A DNA stretch of 64,000 nt from Cryptomeria japonica (taxonomy: Eukaryota > Streptophyta > Pinopsida > Cupressales > Cupressaceae), in the NCBI RefSeq assembly GCF_030272615.1, contig NC_081412.1, forward strand, positions 26,072,501 to 26,136,500. Direction: 5' to 3'. Below are positions 46,202 through 58,200 of this stretch, piece after piece. Positions within the stretch are counted from its first letter, which is position 1. Each line of letters begins with the position of its first letter. The translations under genes were made by a program, and so were the position numbers. A model generated the notes under the pieces. The model worked only from the letters and a program-made list of their open reading frames with translations. It was not told the origin of the DNA and made no database searches.

Positions 46202-47920
46202 CCTTAGAGGGCTCCCTATGTATCAGTTTTGTACCATTTTGTATGATGACACCTTTGGGTGATTGTAGCCATATGTATTTTGACATCATTGTATCATGAC
46301 ACTTATGATTTTGATATATATATGAGATGATTCATCCTTGTGGAAGCTATATGCATGTGTACCTTATGTGATGCTTATGAGATACATGTATCTATGATGC
46401 TTATGATATGGATGTAAATATGTACATGAGGAAATGCAATATTGTTGTTCTTTTATGTTTTTAATATGTTATGCATATGTAAATGTGAATGTATGAAATG
46501 CAGATGAATATGATAATGAAAATGACTATTTACATGATGAAAATGTAAAATGTGGTAACATGTGTTGTGTGTAGGATGTGATACAATTGTAATATGTATA
46601 TGTATCTATGAAATGCTAATATATGGTAATGCAAGTGCAAACTACATGAGATGCAAATGTTTTTGGTGTGTCATTATACTCAGTCATGTGATAACGGACT
46701 ACACAAACTTGAGAAGGATGATGGAGGTCAATCATGAAAGGGGGATGGAAGATAGAAGATATGAAAGTGAAAGAGCTTCTTGTGCTTTATCATCATTGAG
46801 ATTTATTATGGCAAATAGGTTATGACAATCGAGACATATGTTTGACCTGGAAAGTCATTGTACCCATTTGCATGGAGATCAGACAGTTACAAACAAGGAA
46901 TGCCCCAGTTCACACTAGACTCACAGTGTCCTCATATCCTTGGACACGTCATAGAATTACTAAGAGACAATCCACAAACATCAAAGAAAATAGATGACGA
47001 TACCCCATCCTTGCTTTTCTAGTCAAAGACAACCTGGAGATAAAATCTCTAGTCAAAGACATCCCGAAAAAGCTAAAAGACAAGTCACCAAAAAGATAAA
47101 ATCAACAGAAAACCAAGACTCGACACCAACATCCATTGTAGTCCTCAAGTTTAGTGTCTCTTATCACTTGTATAAGTCTTATTTGATTGTGGTCACAATG
47201 TTTACTTTCACAAAAGGATAGATAGCACTAAACCATAATGTTGTCTGAGTCTGCTGAAAGATTTGATTTGTTGAAGCCCATTGTCGTTGTTGTGTCTCAT
47301 CTGAAACTGACTGAATCCATGAAACTGATACTTTATTACAGAGAAGATGGAACTTTATTGCGGATTGGCAATGCAAGTGTTGCTTTATTGTGGATTGTGC
47401 GCGGATAGACTGAAGAAAATTGGAAGAAACTGTACTCCTTAGAATGTGTGATGCTCTTAGTTCCACACCCATCACTAGACTTAGGATTTGCCTTAGCCAC
47501 CGATAGGAGCTGATTTATTATGGATGGAAAGGGGTGAAAATAAATGTTATTATGAATGGCTAACCAATATTGGGTAGATCAATAACAAGCCATGATGGGA
47601 ATGGGTAAGTTTGTTATGAATGAATAGGTTGTGAGTGTGTGCAAAAAGTGAAAGGATGAAAGTGAATCCTGAAGGAGGGAGGAGCAATGTCACTACACAT
47701 GGTGTCGGTGACCCGGTTTTCACCATGGTACTTGCCCAGGGCACCACCGAAGTGATTTTCACCGTTGGACAAATTTAGTTCTCTATACTTTTTTTTAAAA
47801 AAAAATTATTTTTTTTGTGTCACAAGGCACCTGTTTGCCAAGTTTTCACCAAGTAATGATTTTTTTATTTTTATGATTTTTTTGTATTTTTGAATTTTTT
47901 TGAATTTTTTTGTATTTTTG
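46202..47920. other. Non-coding region between antisense ORF and integrase tail
   Basis: 46240-46560 is rich in ATGATG/ATATGTA words and looks like a degenerate AT-rich 3' UTR of the antisense ORF. 46840-47100 has two near-copies of CTAGTCAAAGACA. 47770-47925 is poly-T-rich. No gene is supported. Confidence 0.4.
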
Positions 47921-47929
47921 AATTAGGAT

Positions 47930-48190
47930 ACTCTGAAGAGCTATGTGTAAAACTTGCGAAGGTGCATGTTGTTGATAGGATCCTCCAAAGGTTAGCCCTC
48001 TATGGTTGTGAGTTGATATGCACCGGATCTATAAGCTACTGTAATGATGTAAGGACCAAGCCAATTTGGTTCGAACTTGCCCTTCTTCTCTCTGTCTTGC
48101 TGATTTTTAGGATTTTTTCTGAGAACTAAGTCACCAACCTCAAATGTACGAGGCTTTACCTTATTATTGTAACTGCATTGTTCCTTGATT
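47930..48190 (-). pseudogene. Integrase C-terminal fragment
   Basis: The minus strand reads VKPRTFEVGDLVLRKN, EKKGKFEPNWLGPYIIT and GAYQLTTIEG, ending NMHLRKFYT. This is the familiar C-terminal tail of plant Ty3/gypsy integrase, which helps target DNA. A stop (TAA) follows EG, and the core HHCC and DDE domains are missing. Confidence 0.7.
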
Positions 48191-48204
48191 GAATGATGTG
48201 TAGC

Positions 48205-49008
48205 TCAAGTGACTATCTTCCTTGATGAAGGAACTAAGGTAGAATTACTAGTGTGTGGACTACACAGGCCCATATGCGTGTCACCTAAAGAAGTTTGGGC
48301 ATCCCTGACAACAAAGTCCCTTGAGGAAGCTCCATTAAAGATCCATGATGTATCGCTAGAAGGGAAAGGATGTGTGGAACAAGTGGATGAGTGATGAAGG
48401 CTTATGATTGTGAAAAGAAGTGAAAGTAGGATAGCATGATGGAGACTTAGGATCAACAAGTATGCTTTTTGACTTGAAATTTTAGAACTTTTGCCCCTAG
48501 TTATTTTGATATTAGGGGAGATCAACTCTTTCTCTTTTTCTTTCATAGGATTTTTATCCTTGACTTTGATTTTTGTAGAGTCCAATAGCTTTTGATTTTG
48601 ATTTGGACTAAAGGACTTATCTTTATTTTTGACTTTTAGATTTTTCTTTTCAAAGCTTAATTTTTTATCCCCAATGAGTAAGGGCTTTTTTTTTTCTTGT
48701 TGATCCAAGTTTGGGAGAGGACTAGAAATGGAATGTGCAGATGAAATGGTAGAGCTATGTGAGTTCTCAAGAGGACTGGCGATACGCTCAATAGATTCTT
48801 TGTTGGAACCATTCTTAGGACTACTGATATCAAGAGTTGCTTGTACCACTAGAGGAGATTTCCATTCAAACTTAGTAGCCAGAATACTAGGTGGTTCATA
48901 CCCAATTCCTTGATATTGCAACTTGTTTGTAGGTTGTTCTTGTCGACAAAATATGTTAGGAGATAGTGGGAGTTGATCAACATGAAAGATATACTCACCA
49001 CATCCCAT
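48205..49008 (-). pseudogene. Charged linker ORF between protease and integrase tail
   Basis: Open for 267 codons. The first half is polar/low-complexity with lysine-rich stretches (KNLKVKNKDKSFSPN). The second half (LLILSLHHAILLSLLFTII) is hydrophobic and followed by serine-rich sequence. No RT motif is present. It has the same frame as the protease at 49105-49536 and probably includes the scar of the pol deletion. Confidence 0.4.
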
Positions 49009-49104
49009 GTCTTTAAACTTGAGCTTTTCTTTGATCTCTACCTATTTTGATGTAGAAGCTTTCAAGGATTCTGGATCAAGATATGTTGATGAAGGAACAA
49101 CTTC

Positions 49105-49536
49105 TCAATTGACTGGGATTGTTATTTCTGATCTAGGATGTAGATTGTTGTAATATATGAATGGGTTTGGATCTGCTTTGACAGTCACTTCAACTCCATT
49201 GTGTGGAAACTTGATACATCGATGATATGTTGAAGGAACAACTCTCATTTCATGAATCCATGGACGTCCCAAGAGTATATTGTATGTGAGATCTAGATCA
49301 AAGACTTGACAAACCATATCCTTAGTAACCGGCCCAACTCTGAGAGGTAAAGTGACTGTGCCTTTGGATGAGCGCTCTTCGTCATCATATGCTTTGATGG
49401 TGATTTTGTTTGTAGCATTCACAACTTTTTCAGAATATCCCAATTGTTTAATAGTGCTCAATGTACAAATGTTCAGACCTGCTCCTCCATCTAATTCGGT
49501 GTTTGTGTAGGAAGGTTTCAATGTGTAAAGGTGCAT
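49105..49536 (-). pseudogene. Retropepsin-like aspartic protease
   Basis: The sequence has ELDGGAGLNICTLSTIKQLG, an aspartic protease active-site region (D-G/S-G type, here DGG where DSG or DTG is usual), and NILLGRPWIHEMRVVPSTYH, the conserved LLGRPW segment of plant Ty3/gypsy proteases. The enzyme would cut the Gag-Pol polyprotein. It is in a different frame from gag (frameshift between 49540 and 49745). Confidence 0.75.
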
Positions 49537-49744
49537 TATGTGGTTGGCTCACGGAGGCATCGTCAGCTTCTATGAATGTAAGGGAGTGTGGAACGGAAAG
49601 GTATCCCACCATGGCTTAAAACTGGTCCACATTCAGATCAGTGGGGACGAAAGTGTCTCTCAAGGTTTTTTCTAGAATGGCCTTATGTGCAAGGGATATG
49701 CTTAAAAGCTCTAGGATGGAGATAAGTGCGGGTATCTTCCCTAA

Positions 49745-52033
49745 CTATTCTACAAGGTCATACTCAGGTTTGGTTGATGAGGTGTTTTTAGCTGGAGCAC
49801 CTTGCAAAGTGAATTTACCCCGACGAGTTGTGACATTACATTCAGAGGTAGGTTCGGAAGAAGATCCAGTTCCTTTCAGGACAACCTTGGGTCTTTGGGT
49901 AGAATTCTCAGGCGTTTTGTCCTTGATGATAATGGTAGAGACATAATTGTCCATTGAAATGTGATTAACAGTGGAATCATAGTTATAGGATGCTCTGGTA
50001 TAGTTAGCCTGGTCATCTGTGGCTTTGGCTTTTCCCTTGTCATGTTTTGGGAATGGTTCTTTAAACATTTCATGTTCTTGATTAGATGAGTGTCCTTAAA
50101 TCTCAATGTGACCTCTATCAATGAGATCTTGTATGATGTTCTTTAGTCGATGACAATATCCTATTTTATGTCCCTTTCTTTTATGAAATTCACAATACTC
50201 ATCATCGTTCCACCAATTTGGTTTAACCTTTGGCTCATATGGAGGCAAATCTGGAATTGTTATTATTTTGTTTGCCACTAGCTTTTTGAAAATTGACTCA
50301 AGTGGTTCTCCCAAGGGGGTGTACTTCCTTCATGATTTGGAAGTTGTTTGAATATTCACTTGATTGTTTGTAGAGCTTGATCCCGAAAAAACAATTTTGG
50401 GTCCTACTGTATTGGCATCAACAACACCATCATTGACTGTGTTCTTGTTTTTATTCCAAAATCTTGGCTTGTCATTTCCTTTAAAGTCCTCTTTGTTTTC
50501 TTTGAATATTTTGACGATGCCTTGCTCAATTAAGACCTTTTCTGTCGCTAAGCCTTTCTCAATGATGTCCTTGAAGGTGGACAAACAAGCTTTTCTTAGA
50601 TCATAACCAATGTCTTTGTTAACATTTTGGGTGAACATCTCTACCATTTGATTTTGTGGAATTTCACAAGAGCATTTGTTGGCTAGATTCCTCCATCTTT
50701 GTAAAAATGATGAAAAAGACTCTCCATCCTTTTGCTTGGTGTTGCATAAAGTAGTGACTGATATGTTTGTCTCTATGTTGTATGAGAAATGTTGGATAAA
50801 TGGCTCTGCTAAGTCACCCCATGACTTAAGTCCGGGTGGGAGTTGGGAGAACCATTCCATAGCTTGATCACCTAAGCTCTATGGGAATAATCTCATCAAA
50901 TATGTCTCTTTTGTTGCTACCTCAATGCAAGCTATGAAAAAATGTCTTATATGTGCCTTAGGATCCCCTTTTCCTCTGTACTTATCAAACTTAGGTGTCA
51001 CAAAGTGTGTAGGAAATGGAGGCATTGGAATGCTTTTGTCAAATGGATAGGGACATATTTCTCACATTGTGTAAGTTGGCTTCAATGTATTTATGTCCTC
51101 CATTTTCTTTTGTAAGTCCTTTATTTGTTGTTCCAAATTGTTCTGAGGTGGAGACCGACTTCTTGGACCATACCCCATGCCTGAACCACCGAGTGGAGGA
51201 GGAGCATGTTGCATATATGGATGGTATTGATCATACACATATTCATATGGAGGAGGTCTATAGTGATGCTGTGTATAAGGACCACTTGGTATAGAGTCAT
51301 GATGAGGAATGGAATATCTGTTTTGTCCATGTATACCATACTCTACAAGCATGTCATGAGTTTGTTCTAATGTGTTTCCCCCAAATTTGACGCGGGGTTT
51401 CCTTGTGTCCAAATTTTGAACATGCCTTTGGATATCCAATTGCTTTGGTGGTTGGTCCTTAGCATTGTCATGTGATTGAGTATATTTTTCTGTATAAGAC
51501 TTCCATAATGGTCTGTGAAGGTGAGTATCATATGCTTGACCATGTTTGTATGTGACCTCTGGTTTTTGAAACAAAGATGATGGTGATTCAGGCACAAGAT
51601 GTGTTCCTCTATTGCCTCCACTATTAGGCCTCCTTTGATCCATGTTGAGGTGAGGTTGTTGCAAAGGTCAATTTTCCATTATTTGAGACATGTCAAAACC
51701 ATGAGGGATCTTGGCTCCACTTTGTGCCATCGCTTGTAAGAAATATTGTCTATCTCTCCTCATTATTTCCTCAACCAATCGATTGAAACGGGGATCCATA
51801 ATGGAGTCTTCCACTTCTGTTGAATGTATGGAAAAGTTGTCCATATTGTAATTGTTGTTTGTGTTATCCATGTTCTCAACATTTTGAATGTTTCTATAAG
51901 CGTCCATGTCAGGTAATGTAGTATGATCAGAATTGAAAAAGATATCATTGTCATACTCATAGGCACTCATGTTTGCGGACTCTTGAGCCTCTTTATCTTC
52001 TCTCCTAGATTTTTGGGAACGGGTTTCAACCAT
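49745..52033 (-). pseudogene. gag: Ty3/gypsy gag
   Basis: ATG at 52033 opens MVETRSQKSRREDKEAQ, typical of plant gypsy Gag. A glutamine/histidine/proline-rich part follows, then the Retrotrans_gag core (DQAMEWFSQLPPGLKSWGDL, FIQHFSYNIET, 50860-50600), and a zinc-knuckle-like CEFHKRKGHKIGYCHRLK with LIDRGHIEI (50190-50110). All pieces share one frame, with stops at 51665-51667, near 51060, 50880, 50330 and 50095. Most of these are explained by single C-to-T or G-to-A changes. The protein would form particles and bind RNA. Confidence 0.8.
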
Positions 52034-53560
52034 GAACTAGGTATTGACCAAGATGAAAATGGAAAGAGTATGGACAACCAAGAGTTGTATGGAATGTAAA
52101 TGAATCTGAGGTGTACTTGCAATGTTCAAAGTGTAAGACCAAGTATGTATGTAGTAGAGTAGGTGTGGCTTCCAAAGAGATGATAGTTTCTCTTGATGAG
52201 GTAAGCTGACCTTGACTCTAAGTAAGACCAAATGAGACCAAAAGGTGATAGACCTTGATGAGGGACTACTTATCAAAATATTGTTGTATGTAGTGTATTG
52301 ACAAAGAAAGATGAGGTCAAGCAAGTGACCTTTTGACTCAAGTTTAGACAAATGTAAATGTAATGCAAGATGTAAAGCAATGATGAACTTTGTCAGACCC
52401 AAATATAGATTGAATGCTAGATGAAAACCCAGAGAAATAACCTAGGAAGCTCAAGAATTCTGAAACTGATTGCTCTTGTTTGTTGGACTGTAAATTTTTC
52501 CAATATGTGAAGTTGTTTGTTGTGACCAAATCTGAATTTTTTGATTGTTTTTCATGACAAGATGACACAATGTTGATGAGGACTCAATGTTTGCAAGTGT
52601 TTAGACTCAAAATGACTTAAAGAAGGTGTGTTGTTTGATGTAAAAAATGTTCTGCATACACTTGAAGACACAAAAGACACAATGTTTTGATGTTTGGTCT
52701 TGAATGTTTGATTGTTCAAAAGAAGACAAGCACAATTCTTATGGCTGACCAGGACAATAGTTGTTGATCCCACATGGGGTTTTCCCTGAGGCTACGCTAT
52801 TCAGAGCGGATACTTAGATGCTTGACCCCACTGGCTCCACCCTCAACACTCACTTCTATGGAGAAGCCAAGCATCGGTCCCCATGAAAACTCCCCATGGT
52901 GAACTTTGTCTCTCTACTAAGAACCCTATGTGTGTGGGTCACTCCAGAGGTCCGACCTCCTGACCCAACAACTAGAAGGATTTTGGCTTTCTAAAACAAA
53001 AAGGTGCTATGAAGGGAATCCGCTCGTGTGGCCATACATGCGGCACTTTCAGCTTTGTAAATACAGAAGGCTCCTAGTCGGGAGGGGTTATGCCCTACAA
53101 CTAATCAAATAAATTTAATCAAACAAGTTTATGGGGAGACATAGTGTCAGTATGAACTAATCAGCACATGTTACCCATGGCTTTCACCATGGATATAGTT
53201 GTTTATAGTGGTTCAGAAGAGGATGGCTTTTCCTCTCTACCACTTGGGTCATTCTCTCTTCACTAGTAGTCCTAATGACCACACAGGGAGATAGGCCCTC
53301 TAAAGATTAAACAAAAAGAGCCTATTGCTTAAGACACAAAAGACACTGGTTCAATTTTAGTGCACCAATTGAAGTGTTTGATAATCTATGAAAACAAGAC
53401 ACACAATAAAGATAAAAAACCCTTGTCAAAATTCTGCAACAAAGATTTGTTAGTAGTTTTGCAATAGTACCCCTCCTACAAGCACATAAGTTAGGTAAAT
53501 TTTAGATCCAAAAGACTTTGTGAAATAGGGGCCTTCAACAATGCATTTTTTTGACCAATT
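52034..53560 (-). other. Leader region upstream of gag
   Basis: No ORF of note and no clear PBS or 5' LTR edge. 52760-53310 is GC-richer and includes several short quasi-palindromes (e.g. CCATGGCTTTCACCATGG near 53173). It may contain the degraded 5' LTR, but I cannot define it. Confidence 0.35.
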
Positions 53561-53619
53561 CAAAGCTTTGATTCATCATTAAAAAAGACCATATGTAAAT
53601 TTCAAGAAATTTCCATAAA

Positions 53620-54040
53620 TGTAAGAAAATCCAAAAAATTTGCTAATTTACTCCAAAAATTAAATTTTTATGAAAAATCATAACAAATTCATATAAAATG
53701 TAAAATTGATCCAAAAAATCTGAAATTTTTACTGGACACTCCTGATGGTCTTCCAAACTTGCATAAAAAAATTCTGCAAAAAATCCAAGCAGTTTATGAG
53801 ATATGAGCAAAATAATGCAAAACCCTAATTTTCAAAGATCCTATTTTTTAGGAATGATTTTGCATCAAATCTAAAATAAAAAAGAATAGATCCTGTGTAT
53901 AAATAAATCTGATTTTTTTACTGAGAATTTATGATACTGTTCTTGACTTGCAAAAAAAATTTGATGCCAAAATGCAAAACTGTTTGTAAGATCTGATCAA
54001 AATAATGAGAAACCCTAATTTTTAAAGATCCAATTTTCTG
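53620..54040. repeat. Two diverged tandem units of about 175 bp
   Basis: ctgaaatttttactg ... gcaaaaccctaattttcaaagatcc (53725-53845) is followed by a diverged copy (53910-54030) ending gagaaaccctaatttttaaagatcc. No coding sense. Confidence 0.5.
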
Positions 54041-54045
54041 CAATT

Positions 54046-54156
54046 ACTAGCCTAGATATCTTAATACATCTATCTAAAATATATCGAAAGATATAAGTCT
54101 CGAGGCACATATCTCTGACATATTTTAGATAGATGTATTAAGATATCTAAGCTAGT
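54046..54156. repeat. 111-bp hairpin, 30-bp perfect arms
   Basis: 54053-54082 (TAGATATCTTAATACATC...) is the exact reverse complement of 54120-54149, with a 37-nt loop. Allowing one mismatch, the arms extend to 54046 and 54156. It could be a MITE fragment or a foldback; no target duplication is evident. Confidence 0.85.
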
Positions 54157-54234
54157 TAAATAATTAAACAATATACTTTAATAACGTTTACTAAATCAAA
54201 TTTAATTAATTAAACAATATCACTTCTAGATTTG

Positions 54235-54715
54235 TATGTTATATTCCTTTAATATTAATTTTTTTAACACATCTATCTAATGCATTCAAATTTAATATTA
54301 AATTTGTGTGAAACTCTTTTAAACTTTAATGTAAGAAAAACACTATAGGCAAAATAAAGTAAAAATGACTTACCTTAGCTATAGTAAAAATGAAGTAAAA
54401 ATGACTTACCTTTTTTTTTTTCACTTGGAGTATTTATTTGCACTTAGATCCTTTTAATATTAAGTTTTTTTAACACATCTATCTAATACATTCATATTTA
54501 ATATTAGTTTTTTTGAAACTTTCATGCAGCAAAAATATCTTTCACTTGTAGTATTAATATTAATGATTTTTAATATTAATTTTTTAACACATTTATCTAA
54601 TACATTCAAATTTAATATTAAATTTGTTTGAAACTTTCACATAGTAAAAAGAATAAAGTAAAAATGACTTACCTTGTTTTTCACTTGTAGTATTTATTTG
54701 CACTTTGTACCATTT
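54235..54715. repeat. Three diverged units of an AT-rich repeat
   Basis: TTAACACATCTATCTAATGCATTC ... TTAATATTAAATTTG ... GAAACT-type blocks occur near 54264, 54468 and 54585. AAAGTAAAAATGACTTACCTT occurs near 54356, 54391 and 54655, and TTCACTTGTAGTATT near 54420, 54540 and 54680. Non-coding. Confidence 0.65.
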
Positions 54716-54921
54716 ATGTGTTTATTCCCACTATTCCATCTAATGCGGCTAATCAATTTTTCACATATTTAATTAATTAAAATATTTAGTTGTCCCTTTT
54801 TAATTTATGTAATTTAACATTTTCTTTTTAACACGGTCACACGCTCAACCCCGTGTTGTCATTGTAGGTTATGCCTCTTGATGTAATTATAATTATAATT
54901 ATATAATTTTTTAAAATTAAA

Positions 54922-54933
54922 TTATGAAAATAC
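54922..54933. repeat. LINE C target-site duplication, left copy
   Basis: TTATGAAAATAC, identical to 59483-59494. Confidence 0.8.
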
Positions 54934-54935
54934 CC

Positions 54936-55236
54936 CGCGACTGCATCTCTACTAAATGAAATAGAGGACAACCATATTATTGAAGTCATTTATGCTAATA
55001 AGGGACTAGAGGATATTAAGTCTAGCTCAATGCTCCTTGGCTTTCCAGGCTCCCAAGTACCTAGGTTGAACATTGTAGAAACTGCAAATGGTAAAACTGA
55101 GCTAACTGAGCTTAGTGAGGAAGAGGATGACGTCATGAAAGGTTCCTCCATGGCTAAAAAGAAAGGCAGGCCTTTTGGCTCCAAAAATAAGAAAAAATCT
55201 GGAGATCAAAATGGTCTCCCAAACAGTCCCTCTTAA
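54936..55236 (+). pseudogene. LINE C ORF1, C-terminal end
   Basis: The frame is open from the truncation point to a stop at 55236, 12 nt before the ORF2 ATG. It is acidic (TELSEEEDDVMKG), then ends GRPFGSKNKKKSGD, an AT-hook-like motif shared with LINE A. The zinc knuckle and RNA-binding part are lost to 5' truncation. Confidence 0.65.
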
Positions 55237-55248
55237 TCCCCTTTTCTC

Positions 55249-58200
55249 ATGAAATACATCTCATGGAATATTAGAGGCTTGGAGTCGCCTGATAGAAAGT
55301 TTGTTATTAAGAGGTTTCTGAATTGTCATAAACATCTAGATTTCTTGATGCCTCAAGAGCTTAAATATGCTGAGTTCTCCCTTGACACTGCACTTGATTT
55401 TATTTGGAGAGATGCGATCAAAATATGCACCAATCATCCTAAGGGAAAGGGTGGAGTTGGTCTCCTCATTAACCCTAAGTGGGAAAATCACATTAGGGAT
55501 AGGGGCATCTCCCCTTGTAACAAAGTGGCTTGGGCCTCCTTGGATATCAAAGACTCCTATTTTGGGGTATGTTCTATATATGCACCTAATGATCATAGGG
55601 AAAGAGTGTCCCTCTGGAATTGGCTGGCAACCCTTCCAAGTATCCCCTGGGTCATGACTGGAGACTTTAACATGATTGAAAACCAAGATGATAAGACCAG
55701 GGGTATCCCTTTCGAATGGAAGTGCCAAGAGAAACCTCACTGGAATAGATTTAAACAACGGATGCAACTATTTGACCCCCTTGAGGCCAGCAAATCTGAA
55801 TCATCTGCCTTATGGTACACTTGGTGCAACTTTCAGCAAGGCCCCAGCCGAATTTACTCCAGATTAGACAGGTTCTATGTTAATAAAAATTTCTTCTCCT
55901 TCTCCCCTAACCACTTGGGGAACTTGGTGGTTGTTCTGCCAGTAATCTTATTTGACCATTTCCCTAGCATTGTTGTCATCAATACTAGGAACTCCATCCC
56001 TAACAGCAATCCTCTCAATAAGAAGTTTATCCTTAATACCTCCCTGCTAAACGACAAGGATGCCCTAACTGCCATTAAAATGGTTAGACTCTTTAACATG
56101 CACTCTCAACATCCCCAATCCCACACCCTCAGATGGAACAAAAATGTCTCCTCTTGGCAAAAAATATTCCAAACTATAGGCCAGAAGAAAGCCAAGGATC
56201 TCAGGCTTGTGGAAAAAAATCTCACTAAGCAGCTCCACTCCTTGGAGCATGAAATACAATTACATCCTTCCTCCTCTGTCTTGGTGGAATGGGTAGCTCG
56301 GGCTAGAGACATTCTTAGGAAACATCAACAGGTCAAAATCAAGGGTGCCCTCATCAGAGCACGTAATCATTGGCTCAAATTCGGAGATAAAGACTCTAAA
56401 GTTTTCTTCAATCTCCTTAAACAAAAACAAAATAGAGAAAAAATTCACAGAATCATAGTTGAGGATATGGAACTCCTGAACATCAATGAGATCAAAGATG
56501 CTTTTGAAATGTTTTATAAAACCCTCTTTACCTTGGAATATAGTGAAGCCTCAAAAGAGGCTAGAAATAGGTGCAGTAACATTATCCCAAAAAGAATCTC
56601 TGAGGTTGAAGCTCTTCCTCTCAAGATCAAAATCTCTATGACAGAAATTGCTGATGCCATTAAAGCCCTCAAGGATGATAAGGCCCCAGGCCCCGATGGA
56701 CTTCCTGCTAAGTTTTACAAAACCAATATTGAGTGGGTTACCAAAGACCTTTATGACATATACACCAAAGCATTTGATAGTGGCACCCTTGGGGAGTCCA
56801 TCAATAGGGGCATTGTTAAACTTATCCCAAAAGATGGGGACAAAGCCCTCATAAAAAACTGGAGGCCAATTACTCTCCTCAACATTTCTTATAAAATCTT
56901 GGCCAAAGCGCTAGCCTCTCGCCTTGAGAAGATCCTTCCCAAGTTCATCTACTCTACCCAAACAGGATTCATTAAAGGGAGGTATATCTTGGAGAACCTT
57001 GTCACTAGCTGGGAATCTATGGAATGGGCCAAAACTTCAAATCAAGATACTGCCATGTTCCTTGTAGACTTTGAGAAGGCCTATGATAGGGTGGAATGGG
57101 ACTTCATCCTCATGATGCTCAAAGCCTTTGGTTTCCCTAGCGAGTTCTATAAATGTGTCCAAATTCTCCTCAAAGATGCCTCCACCCTGGTTGAAGTTAA
57201 TGGATCACTTTCCCAGTCCATTCCTCTTTCTCGATCCATTAGACAGGGCTACCCCCTCGCCCTTGCTCTGTTTTTCATTGCCTCAGACGCCCTCTTTTAC
57301 CTCCTAAGAGATGATACCCTATCCCCTAAAGTTCATGGCATTAAGATACCAGATGACTCTGAATTGCTTAACATACAATTTGCTGATGACACTGCGCTCT
57401 TCCTGGAGCTCTCTAAGCATAACATTGACTCCCTCAATCAAAAGCTTGCAACCTTTGGTAGAGCCTCTGGTGCTTGTATCTCCAATTCCAAGTCTATCCT
57501 GCTTGGGTGGAATGAGGAACCCCTGGATTGGCTTCAACAGGTTGGATACTCATGGGGAGGACCCAATAAAATAGTCAGGTACCTCGGTATCCCTTTTTCT
57601 GTCTCTCCCTCTCTCAAGGATATGTGGATTTGGGTCAAAGAAAAGATTGACAAAAAACTTAATAAATGGGAAAATAGGATTCTATCCCTAGCTGGTAGGA
57701 TCTGAGTCTACCAAAAAATCCTCTCCTCCTATAGTTTTTACTACTCCTCTGTCTGGATGTTCAGTAACTACCAAGTTTATGAGATCCAAAAATCTATTAG
57801 GCGCTTCCTTTGGTCTGATGGTAAGGGTAAAAGAAAGGCCCACGCGGTCAAATGGCTTTGGTGCCACATAGATAAGAAACTTGGTGGGCTAGGACTTAAG
57901 GATCTCAAAATGCAAGGAGTTTCCCTGGCTGCCAAGTGGACATTTCATGCCCTGGAAGGACAAGAACCTTGGAAGATCCTTGTCAGAAATAACATACAAA
58001 ATGGCATCCCCAAGTCTGCCAAATCTTGGAAAGCCCTCCCCTTTAGTGATCTGATAGCAGGCGGATTCTCTGTGTCTGTTCAAGGAACTTGGGTGTTTAA
58101 ATCCATCTGGAAAGCCTGGGTGCATGTCCGTAAACTTATTACCAACTCTAATATTGACTGTAATAATACTCTACATGGGGAAAGGTCAATATGGTGGAAT

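Larger units (their letters stand above)
42460..52033 (-). mobile_element. Deleted Ty3/gypsy element with antisense PMD ORF
   Basis: Minus-strand order from the right: gag (52033 to 49745), protease (49536-49105), a charged linker ORF (49008-48205), an integrase C-terminal tail (48190-47930), an antisense ORF on the plus strand (44370-46201), a polypurine tract and the 3' LTR (43318-42460). Reverse transcriptase, RNase H and most of integrase are missing. The 5' LTR is not identifiable to the right of gag, so the true right edge is unknown. It is a dead or non-autonomous element. Confidence 0.7.

Noticed and set aside
52040-52065. GATGAAAATGGAAA resembling the 3' LTR end at 42460, as a possible 5' LTR edge
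   Set aside because: It abuts the gag ATG with no room for a PBS and leader, and the similarity stops after 14 bp.
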